DNA from: Malonomonas sp036526255
GTDB taxonomy: Bacteria > Desulfobacterota > Desulfuromonadia > Desulfuromonadales > Geopsychrobacteraceae
Reading direction: 5' to 3'
DNA length: 64,000 nucleotides
Assembly (NCBI GenBank): GCA_036526255.1
Contig: DATCYW010000017.1
Location: 1 to 64,000 of the forward strand
A program made the position numbers and the translations under genes. Each line of letters begins with the position of its first letter. Positions within the stretch are counted from its first letter, which is position 1. Below, one piece after another: positions 9,774-18,709 of the stretch. The notes under the pieces were generated by a model. That model was not told the origin of the DNA. It ran no database searches and saw only the letters and a list, made by a program, of their open reading frames with translations.

Positions 9774-10931
9774 GTGGCAAGAGCTAAAAGCCTGCAGCTA
9801 TCGGGCCTGGTAGGCCTTCTCAACAGTCTTTGCCCGCCGGGGTTGGCGGAAGATTGGGACAATGTCGGCCTGCAACTTGGTGATCCGACCGCAGAAATTA
9901 CCCGCGTGCTAGTCTGTCTTGACGCTGAAGAACTCGCCATCAGCGAAGCCGAACGGCTCGGCGCACAGGCGGTCATCTCTCACCACCCGCTGCTGCATCG
10001 ACCCCTCAAACGACTGACCCCCGGTGACGAAACCGGCCGCGTGATCTTTCGGGCCATCCGCAATGAGATCGCAATCCTGAGCGCACACACCAACCTAGAT
10101 CGCGTCGCCGACGGCCTGAACGACTGGCTGGCGCAGCGCATCGGGCTGATCGAGTTTAAGCCGCTGGAAGCACCACAGGCGGGCAACTGCTACAAGCTGG
10201 TGGTGTTTGTCCCGCAGGGGCATGAGCTCGAGGTACTGGACGCCATTTTTGCCGCAGGTGGCGGCCAGGTTGGTGCTTACGACCGTTGCTCCTTCCGCAG
10301 CGTCGGAACCGGCAGCTTTCGTGGTAATGAGACAACCAGTCCGTTTATCGGCCAGCCGGGCGCCAGCGAGGAAACTCAGGAGTTGCGGCTGGAAACCATC
10401 GTCCCCGGCGATCTGCTGCAGAAGGTCGTTGCCCGGATGATCAAAGCGCACCCCTACGAAGAGGTTGCCTACGATCTGATTCCGCTGGCTAACCGGCGCA
10501 GCGATGTCGGTTTGGGGCGCATCGGCAGACTTGAGCAGCCGCTCAGTCTGCAGGATTTTGCCGAACAGGTGCGCCAACAGCTGCAGGTGCCGGCGTTACG
10601 AATGGTCGGCGAGCCGCAGCGACAGATCAGCAAGGTCGCAGTCTGCGGAGGCAGTGGCGCTTCCCTGATTGGCGATGCTCTGCGCCAGGGGGCCGATTGT
10701 CTGGTCACTGGCGATGTGAAATATCACGATGCCCAGCGCGCCCGCTCCGAGGGGCTGGCGTTGATCGATGCCGGGCACTTTGCAACAGAACATTTAATGG
10801 TGACAGAGCTTTCTGCCCGTTTGCAGAAAGCTGCCGATGCGCGGCAGTTACCGGTCGAGTTTATCGAGATGACAGCAGAGCAGGACCCGTTTACAACGGT
10901 CTGCTTCAGTCACAAACCCAGCCAGAAATGA
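9774..10931 (+). CDS. Nif3-like dinuclear metal-centre protein (GTP cyclohydrolase I type 2 homologue)
   Basis: 385 residues, the long YqfO-like form. The two Nif3 halves (about 1-125 and 250-385) hold the metal ligands in SHHPLLHRPLK, HTNLDRVADGLN and DAGHFATEHL. Between them sits an inserted PII/CutA-like domain (about 130-230, with VFVPQGHELEVLDAIF). Family members form hexameric rings with two metals per subunit; the physiological reaction is unresolved, although some homologues act on GTP or nucleotides. The GTG start is used because a GGGGGGC stretch precedes it and the family N-terminus follows. It probably forms a unit with the zinc-ribbon gene 12 bases downstream, which is its usual neighbour. 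Confidence 0.92.
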   Translation: MARAKSLQLSGLVGLLNSLCPPGLAEDWDNVGLQLGDPTAEITRVLVCLDAEELAISEAERLGAQAVISHHPLLHRPLKRLTPGDETGRVIFRAIRNEIAILSAHTNLDRVADGLNDWLAQRIGLIEFKPLEAPQAGNCYKLVVFVPQGHELEVLDAIFAAGGGQVGAYDRCSFRSVGTGSFRGNETTSPFIGQPGASEETQELRLETIVPGDLLQKVVARMIKAHPYEEVAYDLIPLANRRSDVGLGRIGRLEQPLSLQDFAEQVRQQLQVPALRMVGEPQRQISKVAVCGGSGASLIGDALRQGADCLVTGDVKYHDAQRARSEGLALIDAGHFATEHLMVTELSARLQKAADARQLPVEFIEMTAEQDPFTTVCFSHKPSQK

Positions 10932-10943
10932 TGGAGGCATAAC

Positions 10944-11654
10944 GTGCAAGACAAGATGAACCTGCTGAGGGAACTTCAGGAGATCGATCAGGAAATCAGT
11001 ACTATCGAGGAAACCCGTCAGGGCTATCAGGATGAATTGGCCGTTTTTGGCAGCGATGCTGCCCGGGTGCAGGCGATGCTTGATGAGCTGAACGAGGAGT
11101 TGAGTGCTCTCCAGCAGGAGGAATCCCTGCTGCAGCAGCAGATGCTCAAGGAGCGCGACAACGTCGCCAAGGTTGAAAGCCGCCTGCCGGAGATTCAGAC
11201 GCAGAAAGAGTATGTCGCAGTCCTTAAAGAGATCGACATGGCGAAAAAAGCCAACAAAGATCTGAATGAGAAACTGCAGGCAAAACAGCTGGAGATTGCT
11301 GCTCTGCAACAGGACCAGCAGGAAAAAGAGCAGGAGCTGGGTGCTCTTACCGAAAAGGCTGAAGCCCGTGGTTCCGAGCTGACTGCGCTGATGAGTGAAA
11401 GCGAAACAGTTCTGGTGAAACGCAAGGAGACTCGCGCAGCGGTTGCCAAGGATGTGCCGGGCTCGATACTGCGCCAATACCAGATGCTGTACAAGCGGCG
11501 CGGTGGCCTGGCTCTGGTGCTGGCCCGCAATGGCGCTTGTCTGGGCTGCAATATGCAGTTGCCGCCACAACAGTACAACAGCCTGTTGCGGGTTGCCGAT
11601 CTGCAATCCTGCCCGCATTGCAACCGTTTGCTGTACGTCGAGCGCGAAGTTTAA
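10944..11654 (+). CDS. C4 zinc-ribbon coiled-coil protein
   Basis: 236 residues. Residues 1-165 are almost entirely heptad-like coiled coil rich in Glu, Gln and Leu. A C-terminal zinc ribbon has CLGC and CPHC pairs (about 195-222). This is the architecture of the CT398/zf-RING_7 family, often encoded beside nif3, as here. Function is not established; homologues are thought to be nucleic-acid or flagellar-associated adaptors. The GTG start follows GGAGG by seven bases. rnpB begins 15 bases after the stop, so its promoter probably overlaps the end of this gene. Confidence 0.85.
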   Translation: MQDKMNLLRELQEIDQEISTIEETRQGYQDELAVFGSDAARVQAMLDELNEELSALQQEESLLQQQMLKERDNVAKVESRLPEIQTQKEYVAVLKEIDMAKKANKDLNEKLQAKQLEIAALQQDQQEKEQELGALTEKAEARGSELTALMSESETVLVKRKETRAAVAKDVPGSILRQYQMLYKRRGGLALVLARNGACLGCNMQLPPQQYNSLLRVADLQSCPHCNRLLYVEREV

Positions 11655-11668
11655 AGAGAACGCTGGTC

Positions 11669-12061
11669 AAAGAAGGACAGGTGATCGCCGGTCCACCGGC
11701 TTCGTGCCAAGGTGGACGGGAGGAAAGTCCGGGCTCCGCAGGACAGGATGGTCCCTAACGGGGACCGGGGGTGACCCCAGGGAAAGTGCCACAGAGAGAA
11801 GACCGCCCGTCGCTGCCTTTGGTAGCAGCGGGTAAGGGTGAAAGGGTGAGGTAAGAGCTCACCAGTTCCGGCGGTGACGTTGGAAGCTCGGTAAACCCCA
11901 TCCGGAGCAAGACCGAATAGGGGAACGTTTGAGGACGGTCCGTCCGAAGTTCCCGGGTCTGGTTGCTTGAGGCCGTTGGCAACAGCGGTCCTAGATGAAT
12001 GATCATCGCCCCGCAGCGGGTAACTTCTGCGGGGAACAAAACCCGGCTTACGGACTTCTTT
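11669..12061 (+). ncRNA. rnpB: RNase P RNA (class A)
   Basis: About 393 bases. The 5' end AAAGAAG pairs with 3' CTTCTTT (helix P1). The universal GAGGAAAGTCC motif (11720-11730) pairs with the conserved 3' segment before ACCCGGCTTA (about 12041-12050) to form P4. Internal stems and GNRA-type loops fit the ancestral class A form. It processes tRNA 5' leaders with the RnpA protein. Ends are set by P1 pairing and may be off by a few bases. A possible promoter, TTGCTG (11628-11633) and TTAAAG (11651-11656) with 17-base spacing, lies in the end of the preceding gene. Confidence 0.96.
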
Positions 12062-12074
12062 GGCCATTTTTTTC

Positions 12075-12110
12075 CGGCAGTACGACTTGTAGTCGTACTG
12101 CCGTATTTTT
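12075..12110 (+). terminator. Intrinsic terminator of rnpB
   Basis: A 13-bp perfect stem (12075-12087 with 12091-12103) with a TGT loop is followed by TATTTTT. Confidence 0.9.
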
Positions 12111-12117
12111 GAGAGCT

Positions 12118-12663
12118 ATGACCCTTTTGCAGCAGAGCAGGATCGAACGCTGGCAGTCGCTTCTTCAGCAGGTTGAAGTAGCCTACCGTGCGCTTGACAA
12201 GGACGAAAAGGCTTGGATCCGCCGGCAGTTGTTACAGATCGAATCTCTGCAACTGCAGCTTGAACAGCTGTTTCTGCAAGGGGGCGGCGCCAAGGCCTGC
12301 AGCGGCTGTCAGGGGGACTGCTGCGCCAAGGGGCATAATCACCTGACCCTGGCCAACCTGCTCAGTTATCTGCAGGAGCAGCAGCGGCCACCGCTTGCGG
12401 ATTTTTCCCGTACCTGCCCTTTTCTTGCCGAACAGGGCTGTCAGTTGCCGGTGGCCAGTCGCCCCTACAACTGTGTCAGCTTCGTTTGTGATATAATCGA
12501 GAACGCTTTGTCCGCTGCGGAGCAGGCCGAATTTTATCGTCTCGAAGGCTTGCTGCGCAGCTGTTATCTGGAATTCGCCGCGCGCTACCGCGGCGCCGGC
12601 ATGACCGGGCTGTTGTTGCAGCAGGAGCAGTTGTCCGCCAGCGCGTTTTTAGAGAAGAAGTAG
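12118..12663 (+). CDS. Cysteine-cluster protein of unknown function
   Basis: 181 residues. The N-terminal half is predicted helical. The middle has a cysteine cluster, CSGCQGDCCAKGH (about 60-72), followed by CPFLAEQGCQL and YNCVSFVCD (about 100-127). The spacing recalls YkgJ-type putative metal-chelating domains, but I cannot assign it to a named family with confidence. The frame is open upstream through the RNase P RNA. The ATG at 12118 is the first start after the rnpB terminator and gives a compact protein. No good ribosome-binding site is visible (GAGAGCT precedes it). It is followed by a LOG-family gene. Confidence 0.7.
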   Translation: MTLLQQSRIERWQSLLQQVEVAYRALDKDEKAWIRRQLLQIESLQLQLEQLFLQGGGAKACSGCQGDCCAKGHNHLTLANLLSYLQEQQRPPLADFSRTCPFLAEQGCQLPVASRPYNCVSFVCDIIENALSAAEQAEFYRLEGLLRSCYLEFAARYRGAGMTGLLLQQEQLSASAFLEKK

Positions 12664-12711
12664 CATTTGTCGATTGTTGCCACGGTTTGATGACAGGAGC
12701 TTGTACTGACT

Positions 12712-13740
12712 ATGAAATTGAATTTTGATCGGACCAACGGGGAGATCGACGTGCTGATTGATGACCTGATGCAGCGCGCCCAGGTGCACCACCCGGAGAT
12801 GATCCGCCAGATGATTCTCGGTGCCTTGAAATCCGGTCAGGAGAATGATTACCTGGCCGATCAGAAGCTGATGCGCACGACCATGAAAGAGATGCGCTTC
12901 ACCAACAAGGTGTTTGCCCCCTATCGCGGCCGTAAGAAGGTCAGTATCTTCGGTAGCGCCCGCACCCTGCCAAGCGAGCCGATTTATCAGAAGTGTGTCC
13001 GCTTTGCCAAGCTGCTGGTCGAGCACAACTACATGGTGATCACCGGCGGTGGACCGGGGATCATGCAGGCCGGTAACGAAGGCGCCGGGGCGGCCAACTC
13101 CTTTGCCGTCAATATCCAGCTGCCGTTTGAGCAAAGCACCAATCCGGTGATGAGGGACAGCGACAAGGTCGTCAACTATAAATACTTCTTCAACCGCAAG
13201 GTTGCCTTTCTCAAGGAAGCCGATGCCGTGGTGCTGTTTCCCGGTGGTTTCGGCACCCTGGACGAAGGGATGGAGGTCATGACGCTGGTGCAGACCGGCA
13301 AAAATCCACCGATCCCGCTGATCATGATCGATGACGACAACGGCGGCTACTGGGACATGTTCTTCAACTTCACCCGTGACGCGCTGCTCAAGCGTGGCCT
13401 GATCAGCGGCGAGGATTTTGCCCTGTTCACCATCACCAAAAGCCCTGAAGAAGCGGTGCAGTACATCAATGATTTCTACCGCAATTACCACTCGCTGCGC
13501 TTTGTTGATGGCAAACTGGTGATCCGGCTCAACAAGGCGTTGGATGAAGAGCAACTGCAGACTCTGAACACTGAATTCGGTGAGATTCTCGCGCCCGGCG
13601 GCAGCATGCGGCTGAGCAAGGCCTTGCCGAAGGAAGCCGACCAGCCCGACCTGCTGCACCTGCCGCGTTTGACGATGGAATTCAATCGCCGCAGCTACGG
13701 ACTGCTCAAAGCGTTCATCCGCCGGATAAACTCTTTTTAA
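12712..13740 (+). CDS. LOG-family (TIGR00730-type) Rossmann-fold protein
   Basis: 342 residues. The core (about 65-265) has the LOG signatures: VSIFGSAR, then GGGPGIMQAGNEGA, and the catalytic-type PGGFGTLDE near residue 180. Plant and bacterial LOG proteins are cytokinin riboside 5'-monophosphate phosphoribohydrolases or related nucleotide hydrolases; older annotations call them lysine decarboxylases without evidence. Extra helical regions at both ends (1-64 and 270-342) make it longer than minimal LOG proteins (about 190). An AGGAGCT site precedes the ATG. The next gene starts 12 bases later, which suggests co-expression with the ATP-grasp-like protein. Confidence 0.85.
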   Translation: MKLNFDRTNGEIDVLIDDLMQRAQVHHPEMIRQMILGALKSGQENDYLADQKLMRTTMKEMRFTNKVFAPYRGRKKVSIFGSARTLPSEPIYQKCVRFAKLLVEHNYMVITGGGPGIMQAGNEGAGAANSFAVNIQLPFEQSTNPVMRDSDKVVNYKYFFNRKVAFLKEADAVVLFPGGFGTLDEGMEVMTLVQTGKNPPIPLIMIDDDNGGYWDMFFNFTRDALLKRGLISGEDFALFTITKSPEEAVQYINDFYRNYHSLRFVDGKLVIRLNKALDEEQLQTLNTEFGEILAPGGSMRLSKALPKEADQPDLLHLPRLTMEFNRRSYGLLKAFIRRINSF

Positions 13741-13752
13741 GTAAGGCCGAAA

Positions 13753-14868
13753 ATGCCGCCGTTGCAAAAACTTCCGATCAGTGAACTGCCCGCGCTGCTG
13801 CCTGAAAATGATCTGCTGCAGATGTTGCAGCTGATCCGCCAGCTCTATCGCCTGAGTCGGCAGAGCAACTACCGCCAGCAGGTGTTTCCGCAATTACCCG
13901 AAATCGCGCGCTTTGACCCCGGTCATGACGCCCTGATGATGGGCTACGATTTTCACCTGACCGAGGCGGGGCCGCGGTTGATTGAAGTGAATACCAACGC
14001 TGGCGGCGGCTATATTGCCTGGCTGAGCGAGGCGCAGAGCCACGCAGAGTATCCGACCCGGTTGTCGCCGCGGTTGCAGCAGCGCCTGTTCGGCAGTTTT
14101 ACCCAGGAATGGCACAGTTTCTCCGCCGGTCAGCGGCCGTTGCGACGGGTTGTTATCATGGATGACGACCCCAGCGACCAACCGCTCTATCCGGAAATCG
14201 TCGCTTGCCGCGACTGGTTGCTGGAGCAGGGGCTGGAGGTCGAGATTGTCACGCCTGAACAGCTGCAGGCCGATGCCACTGGCGTGACGGTTGCCGGTCA
14301 GCCGGTCGACCTGATCTACAATCGCCATTGCGACTTTTTTCTTGAAGAACCACAACTGGCCGATATCAGAATCGCCTATCTGGCCGGCAAGGTCTGCCTG
14401 TCCCCCAACCCTTTCGCCTATGGCCTGCTGGCCGACAAACGGCGGATGATCCTCTGGTCGGATGACGCTGCTTTAACGGCGCTGGGGGTAAGCGAAAAAG
14501 TGCGCCGCCTGCTGACCACTGTCGTGCCGCGCAGCCGGTTGCTGTCAGAATGTGATCCCGATCAGGTCTGGGAAGAGCGCAAGGGGTTGGTGTTCAAGCC
14601 GGTCACCCGTTTCGGCAGCCGTGGTGTGCTGATGGGCAAGGGGATCAGCCGCAAGCGTTTTGCCGAACAGGAGGCGGAAACGACGCTGGTGCAGGATCTG
14701 GTGCCTCCGTCGGTCGAAACCGCTCAGGACGGGCAGGGGTACAAGGTCGATATCCGCCTGTTTGTCTATCGGAATCATCTGCTGGGGATCGGTGCGCGTC
14801 TTTATCAGGGGCAGGTGACCAACCTGCGCACCGAAGGTGGCGGCTTCGCGCCGGTGCGTCTGGTCTGA
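13753..14868 (+). CDS. ATP-grasp-like protein of unknown function
   Basis: 371 residues, no family recognised with certainty. The second half looks like an ATP-grasp ligase: VFKPVTRFGSRGVLMGKG resembles the nucleotide-binding loop, and DIRLFVYRNHLLGIGARLY followed by TNLRTEGGGFAPV resembles the metal-binding end, with Asp/Arg/Asn in expected places. The N-terminal part contains LIEVNTNAGGGY (about 75-87), a second possible ligand-binding segment. An ATP-dependent carboxylate-amine ligase is a reasonable guess; the substrate is unknown. It follows the LOG-family gene by 12 bases and ends at a strong terminator. Confidence 0.6.
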   Translation: MPPLQKLPISELPALLPENDLLQMLQLIRQLYRLSRQSNYRQQVFPQLPEIARFDPGHDALMMGYDFHLTEAGPRLIEVNTNAGGGYIAWLSEAQSHAEYPTRLSPRLQQRLFGSFTQEWHSFSAGQRPLRRVVIMDDDPSDQPLYPEIVACRDWLLEQGLEVEIVTPEQLQADATGVTVAGQPVDLIYNRHCDFFLEEPQLADIRIAYLAGKVCLSPNPFAYGLLADKRRMILWSDDAALTALGVSEKVRRLLTTVVPRSRLLSECDPDQVWEERKGLVFKPVTRFGSRGVLMGKGISRKRFAEQEAETTLVQDLVPPSVETAQDGQGYKVDIRLFVYRNHLLGIGARLYQGQVTNLRTEGGGFAPVRLV

Positions 14869-14877
14869 TTTCTAAAC

Positions 14878-14909
14878 AAAAAAGCCGCCCTTTCGAGGCG
14901 GCTTTTTTT
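14878..14909. terminator. Bidirectional intrinsic terminator
   Basis: AAAGCCGCC (14881-14889) pairs with GGCGGCTTT (14897-14905), with A-runs on one side and T-runs on the other. It lies between convergent genes and can serve both. Confidence 0.9.
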
Positions 14910-14912
14910 CAT

Positions 14913-15347
14913 TCAATATCCCCAGGTCAGATTCTGCCAGACCCAGCCGGTTTTTCCTTGTGAACTGACAATTTCCAGCCACTCCCCCTGCTTGTTCAGG
15001 ACGCGGAAGCTGTCCCCCTGCATTGCTTTAAAGACGATGGCATGCTCGGTACCCGGGCCGCTGCGGATATTGCAAACATCCGCGGTAATGACCAAGCTCG
15101 CCCCTGAGCCGACCAGCGAGCGATGGATGTAGCCGACCTGGCCGCGATGGTCCTTGACTTTATAATACTCCGCAGATTTTTCCAGCACTTCAAGTGGCGC
15201 GAAGCGGGGCAGTTCGGCCAGGACTTTGGTGCGGGCCACATACGGCTGGGCACGCAGTTCGGCAGGCTGATGAATGACGCTGAGCATCTCCGCCGTGACC
15301 GGTGTGGTCATCAGCAAGAACAGGGATAGAAACAAAAACCTTTTCAT
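14913..15347 (-). CDS. Exported protein with two bacterial SH3 domains
   Basis: 144 residues. A signal peptide (1-20, cleavage after TAEML-proximal residues) is followed by two SH3b repeats: the first has ELRAQPYVARTKVLAELP ending in GYIHRSLV, the second has VCNIRSGPGTEHAIV ending in GKTGWVWQNL. Such proteins bind peptidoglycan or act as envelope adaptors. The frame extends 15 codons further upstream, but AGGAGGCAAC lies just before the ATG at 15347 and the signal peptide starts there. It has its own unit between terminator and SUI1 gene. Confidence 0.88.
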   Translation of the reverse strand: MKRFLFLSLFLLMTTPVTAEMLSVIHQPAELRAQPYVARTKVLAELPRFAPLEVLEKSAEYYKVKDHRGQVGYIHRSLVGSGASLVITADVCNIRSGPGTEHAIVFKAMQGDSFRVLNKQGEWLEIVSSQGKTGWVWQNLTWGY

Positions 15348-15480
15348 GTTGCCTCCTTTGATAAGAAAAACCTGCAATTCAAGCGGACACATTAGAGCAA
15401 TTCAGCGGCTGACTGTCAAGCGCCCCGCAGCCTGTCAGTAATGGCCGTTCTGCGGGTTTGTGCTGCTGCTTCAGCGGCGG

Positions 15481-15837
15481 TCAGCCGCCGGCCTTTTTAA
15501 CCTTCCAACCCAGATTCAGCAACTCCTGCAGCAACAGGTCGCGGTGGTCCCCCTGGATTTCAATCACCCCGTCCTTGATGGTGCCGCCAGTGCCACAGCG
15601 TTGTTTGAGGCTTTTGGCCAGCTGCTTCAGTTCGTCGCCCGCCAGCGGGACACCGCTGATCAGAGTCACACCTTTCCCCTTGCGCCCCTTGGTTTGACGC
15701 TGGATGCGTATCGTCCCATCCCCTTTAGGCGGGGACGCTTGTCGTTTGCAGCTGCATTTGTCGGTCGCCTGACGACATTCCGGACAGATTCTGCCCTGCT
15801 CTGATGAGTAGACCAGGCGGCTGTTGTCTTGTGGCAT
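15481..15837 (-). CDS. SUI1/YciH-family translation factor
   Basis: 118 residues. The N-terminus has a small cysteine cluster (CPECRQATDKCSC, about 18-30), usual for bacterial YciH. The SUI1/eIF1-like domain (about 45-115) contains KGRKGKGVTLISGVP, the conserved CGTGGTIKDGVIEIQGDHRD-type loop and a final LGWKVKKAGG. Homologues of eIF1 may act in start-codon discrimination or stress translation; the bacterial role is poorly defined. I chose the second Met because an AAGGAAGGG site lies just ahead; a start six codons earlier is possible. It lies 21 bases downstream of the diguanylate cyclase gene. Confidence 0.92.
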   Translation of the reverse strand: MPQDNSRLVYSSEQGRICPECRQATDKCSCKRQASPPKGDGTIRIQRQTKGRKGKGVTLISGVPLAGDELKQLAKSLKQRCGTGGTIKDGVIEIQGDHRDLLLQELLNLGWKVKKAGG

Positions 15838-15858
15838 GTTTCCCTTCCTTTGCATGTT

Positions 15859-17811
15859 TTAAATGTTTTCCTGCAACAGTTCCTGGGCGGTACTGGCCAT
15901 GTCAGTCGTGTAAAACTGGTAATTGTTACGCCCCAGCTGCTTGGCCTGATACATGGCACTGTCGGCGCTCTTGAGCAGCTCTTCGACACTGTGACCATCC
16001 TTCGGGTAGATGCTGATGCCGATGCTCGTGGTGATGTAAAGCGAGTTGGGGCACAGGTCGATCGACCGGGACAGCTGCTGCAGAATCTTTTTTGCCAGCG
16101 TGGTGATCTGACCAAGGTCATCGGCCTTCTCGATCATCACCATGAACTCGTCCCCGCCGAACCTGGCGATGGTGTCGCTTTGCCGGCAACAGTCGTTCAG
16201 ACGCGTAGCAACCTCCTGCAGCAGTTTGTCACCGCAGCTGTGCCCGAGTGAATCATTGATGTTTTTAAACCGGTCCAGATCGAGAAAGAACAGCGCAATC
16301 TGCGTGCCGTTGCGCATGGCTTTAGCCAACGCATGTTCCAGTCGATCATTGAACAGTAGCCGGTTGGCCAGACCTGTTAGTGGATCATGATGGGCGAGAA
16401 AATTCAGCCGTTGTTGATTGTCACGCAACATCTGTTCGTTTTCTGACAGCGCTGCGTTGGCGCGATGCAGCTCCATGGTTCTTTGTCTGACCCGTTCTTC
16501 GAGGTGTTGCTTGGCATCTCTGATTTCAGCAAAGGTCAGTTGCAGCGAGCCGGCCATCGCCGCTGCGTTCTGATTCAGTTCGTTAATTTCTTTGATGCGG
16601 GTTTTCGGCCATTCCAGCGGTGCCGCTTCGTCCTGCAATTTCTCCGGCAGCCCACAGGTCAGCTGCGACAATGCACTTAAGGGGGCTGAGATTCTGCGGC
16701 TGACCCAACTGGCGAGCAGCAGGGCCGGATAAGTCAGCAGGGTCAGCAGGCAGAATATGCGGATAGCCGACCAGCGCAGCTCTTTGATAAATGGCTTGAC
16801 CGGTTTTTCCACTACCAGCTGCCAGCCTAGCAGCTGGTCAATTTCGATCACCTTGAGGTAGGACGACAGCCGCCAGCGCCCGGCAATCGGCATGAACAAG
16901 CGGGTCGCATGGGGAAGACGGTGAATTGCCCCGCCGGGGATTGCTGTGATGTCGGCATTCAACCCCGGATTGAATCGGGCTCCCTGTTTATACTGAGGTT
17001 TGTTGCTGACCAGTATCCGGCCCTGGTTCAGCAGGGTCAGGTTCCAGATCCCTTGTTCGGTCTCTTTGCCACTCAAGTGTTTATTCAAGTGGTTCAGGAA
17101 CTCCGTGAGATTGGTCGCTATGTCGGTAGAGGGTTCTGGCTGGCCGGTGATCGACAGGGCTTTGTCGGTCAGTTCTTGGCTGATCCTAGCTTCCATCTGG
17201 CTGATTGAGCCCTGCAGATGGCCGATTAGCATGACGACTGCCGGAACCATCAGAAAACCGAGCAGCAGGCTGAACAGCTGTTGTGAGAGTGAAAAAGATT
17301 GCTCTTCTGTTTCGTTCAGCAACCACTGGCGCAGCGGCAGCAGCTGAAACAGCAGACAGGCCAAGGTGGCGTTGGTGATGCCGTTGACAAAGTTTTTCGC
17401 CGAAATCAGCAGGCCGACCTCGGCTTCGGCTCCGAGCAGATAAAAGCTCAACGCGACCAGTGGCGCGCCAATCAAGATCCAGTAGGTTGCGACCGCCGCG
17501 ATCAGGTTGTCGCGTTTGCGCCGCTGGCAGAGCCAGAGAACAAAGACCAGCTCAAAAACGTACCAGATGACCGCATAGGGGTGGCCAACAGACAGCGGCA
17601 CCACCAACGCGCTGGCCACGGCAGAAACTGCGGCCCAGGTGGTACCGTAAAGACGTAATATCAGGTAAGTGAAAATGCTGGCTGGCAGGTAGATCAGCAC
17701 CAGCGGGACGGTGATCGGAAACAGGTTGGAAAGGACCGCTGCGGTCAGTAGGCACAGCAGCGACAGTCTGGCACGGATTGACAAGTCTCTGAATGCAGTA
17801 CTTGGGAACAT
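15859..17811 (-). CDS. Membrane diguanylate cyclase with extracytoplasmic sensor (GGDEF)
   Basis: 650 residues. An N-terminal multi-pass module (about 15-205) is followed by a periplasmic sensor segment (205-345), another helix (about 350-375) and a HAMP-like linker. A coiled coil (SLQLTFAEIRDAKQHLEERV) leads into a GGDEF domain (about 480-640). The active site RFGGDEF is intact, so it should make cyclic di-GMP. An RQSD five residues upstream of GGDEF matches the RxxD inhibitory site, so product feedback is expected. No EAL domain is present. The sensor resembles a dCache-like fold plus an integral-membrane domain, but its ligand is unknown. The gene is followed closely by the SUI1 gene. Confidence 0.93.
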   Translation of the reverse strand: MFPSTAFRDLSIRARLSLLCLLTAAVLSNLFPITVPLVLIYLPASIFTYLILRLYGTTWAAVSAVASALVVPLSVGHPYAVIWYVFELVFVLWLCQRRKRDNLIAAVATYWILIGAPLVALSFYLLGAEAEVGLLISAKNFVNGITNATLACLLFQLLPLRQWLLNETEEQSFSLSQQLFSLLLGFLMVPAVVMLIGHLQGSISQMEARISQELTDKALSITGQPEPSTDIATNLTEFLNHLNKHLSGKETEQGIWNLTLLNQGRILVSNKPQYKQGARFNPGLNADITAIPGGAIHRLPHATRLFMPIAGRWRLSSYLKVIEIDQLLGWQLVVEKPVKPFIKELRWSAIRIFCLLTLLTYPALLLASWVSRRISAPLSALSQLTCGLPEKLQDEAAPLEWPKTRIKEINELNQNAAAMAGSLQLTFAEIRDAKQHLEERVRQRTMELHRANAALSENEQMLRDNQQRLNFLAHHDPLTGLANRLLFNDRLEHALAKAMRNGTQIALFFLDLDRFKNINDSLGHSCGDKLLQEVATRLNDCCRQSDTIARFGGDEFMVMIEKADDLGQITTLAKKILQQLSRSIDLCPNSLYITTSIGISIYPKDGHSVEELLKSADSAMYQAKQLGRNNYQFYTTDMASTAQELLQENI

Positions 17812-17955
17812 ATTCAGTCCGTTAGATAGAGATCAACTGTGCAATCTAGCGGAAAATGAGAAATTATTCCAGATAAGATTCTCGGCTGTTTGGGTGGAAA
17901 TCTAAATAGGGCAGGCCGCTGATAGCGGATGTTGGCTTAAAGCAGCAGTTCGAGG

Positions 17956-18153
17956 TCAAAGGGTTTTACGAAACTGGCACTCAACGCAGATCTGTTTCAA
18001 CTCGTAGAGTCCCGATTGCGGGTTATGCACCGTGGCGACAGTCAGGTGTTTTCTGCAGCTGATCTTGTAGCATTCCGCGCAGGCCTGCCCTTCGCCAAGC
18101 GTCGAGCTGTAACCGCAGATATGACAGAGCCAGGCCGAGTGTTCCTCAGACAT
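17956..18153 (-). CDS. Small zinc-ribbon protein of unknown function
   Basis: 65 residues with seven cysteines, in pairs CHIC, CAEC and CVEC plus a single Cys in ISCRKH. The pattern suggests one or two zinc sites. A GGGGACGG site precedes the ATG. It is the last gene of the nucleoside-transport/xpt operon, 19 bases after xpt. I do not recognise a named family; a regulatory or chaperone-like role is only a guess. Confidence 0.7.
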   Translation of the reverse strand: MSEEHSAWLCHICGYSSTLGEGQACAECYKISCRKHLTVATVHNPQSGLYELKQICVECQFRKTL

Positions 18154-18172
18154 CCGTTTGCCGTCCCCTTTT

Positions 18173-18709
18173 TTAGCCGGTTGCCCGCTGCAACTCTTCC
18201 AGCGTCAGAATCGCGTCGATATCCCGCCGGGCCGATTTGTTGATAATTACCGCCGCGCCCACCAGCATGGCGTGGGCCTGCGCAACAATCTCTTCAATCG
18301 CCTTGAGGGTTGACCCTTTGGCGAAGAAGTCATCGATAAACAGCACCCGCTCCTGCGCACCGAGAACCTCTTTAGACACATAGAGGGTGGTCGATTCCTG
18401 CTTGGTGAACGAATAGCTGGCCGCCGCATAGTGCTCGCCCATGGTCAGCGGCCGCTTCTTTTTCGCATAAACAAAAGAAACCCCGAGCCGTCCGGCGACC
18501 GCCTGCGCGAGCATGATGCCGCTGGTTTCAGCGGTCAATATTTTATCGATTGCCTTGGCGACGAAGCGTTCGGCGATGTCGTCGGCCAGCAGGTCGATTA
18601 ACTGCGGATCGACCATGTGGTTGAGAAAGCGATCGACCGTGATGACCTCTCCGGCGATTTTTCCGTCGCGCTTGATTCTTTCCAGCAGGGTTCTGGCAGC
18701 GATGTTCAT
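18173..18709 (-). CDS. xpt: Xanthine phosphoribosyltransferase
   Basis: 178 residues. It resembles Bacillus Xpt over its length: the N-terminal VDRFLNHMVDPQL, the TAETSGIMLAQAVA core, KKKRPLTM and YSFTKQ, then the PRPP-binding loop VLFIDDFFAKGSTLKAI. It converts xanthine (or guanine) and PRPP to the nucleotide. Its ATG overlaps the stop of the permease gene (ATGA), tying salvage directly to uptake by the preceding ABC importer. The C-terminus is about 15 residues shorter than in Bacillus, but the catalytic core is whole. Confidence 0.92.
   Translation of the reverse strand: MNIAARTLLERIKRDGKIAGEVITVDRFLNHMVDPQLIDLLADDIAERFVAKAIDKILTAETSGIMLAQAVAGRLGVSFVYAKKKRPLTMGEHYAAASYSFTKQESTTLYVSKEVLGAQERVLFIDDFFAKGSTLKAIEEIVAQAHAMLVGAAVIINKSARRDIDAILTLEELQRATG

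Noticed and set aside
11995..12117. Upstream start for the cysteine-cluster gene
   Set aside because: It would lie inside the RNase P RNA and its terminator.
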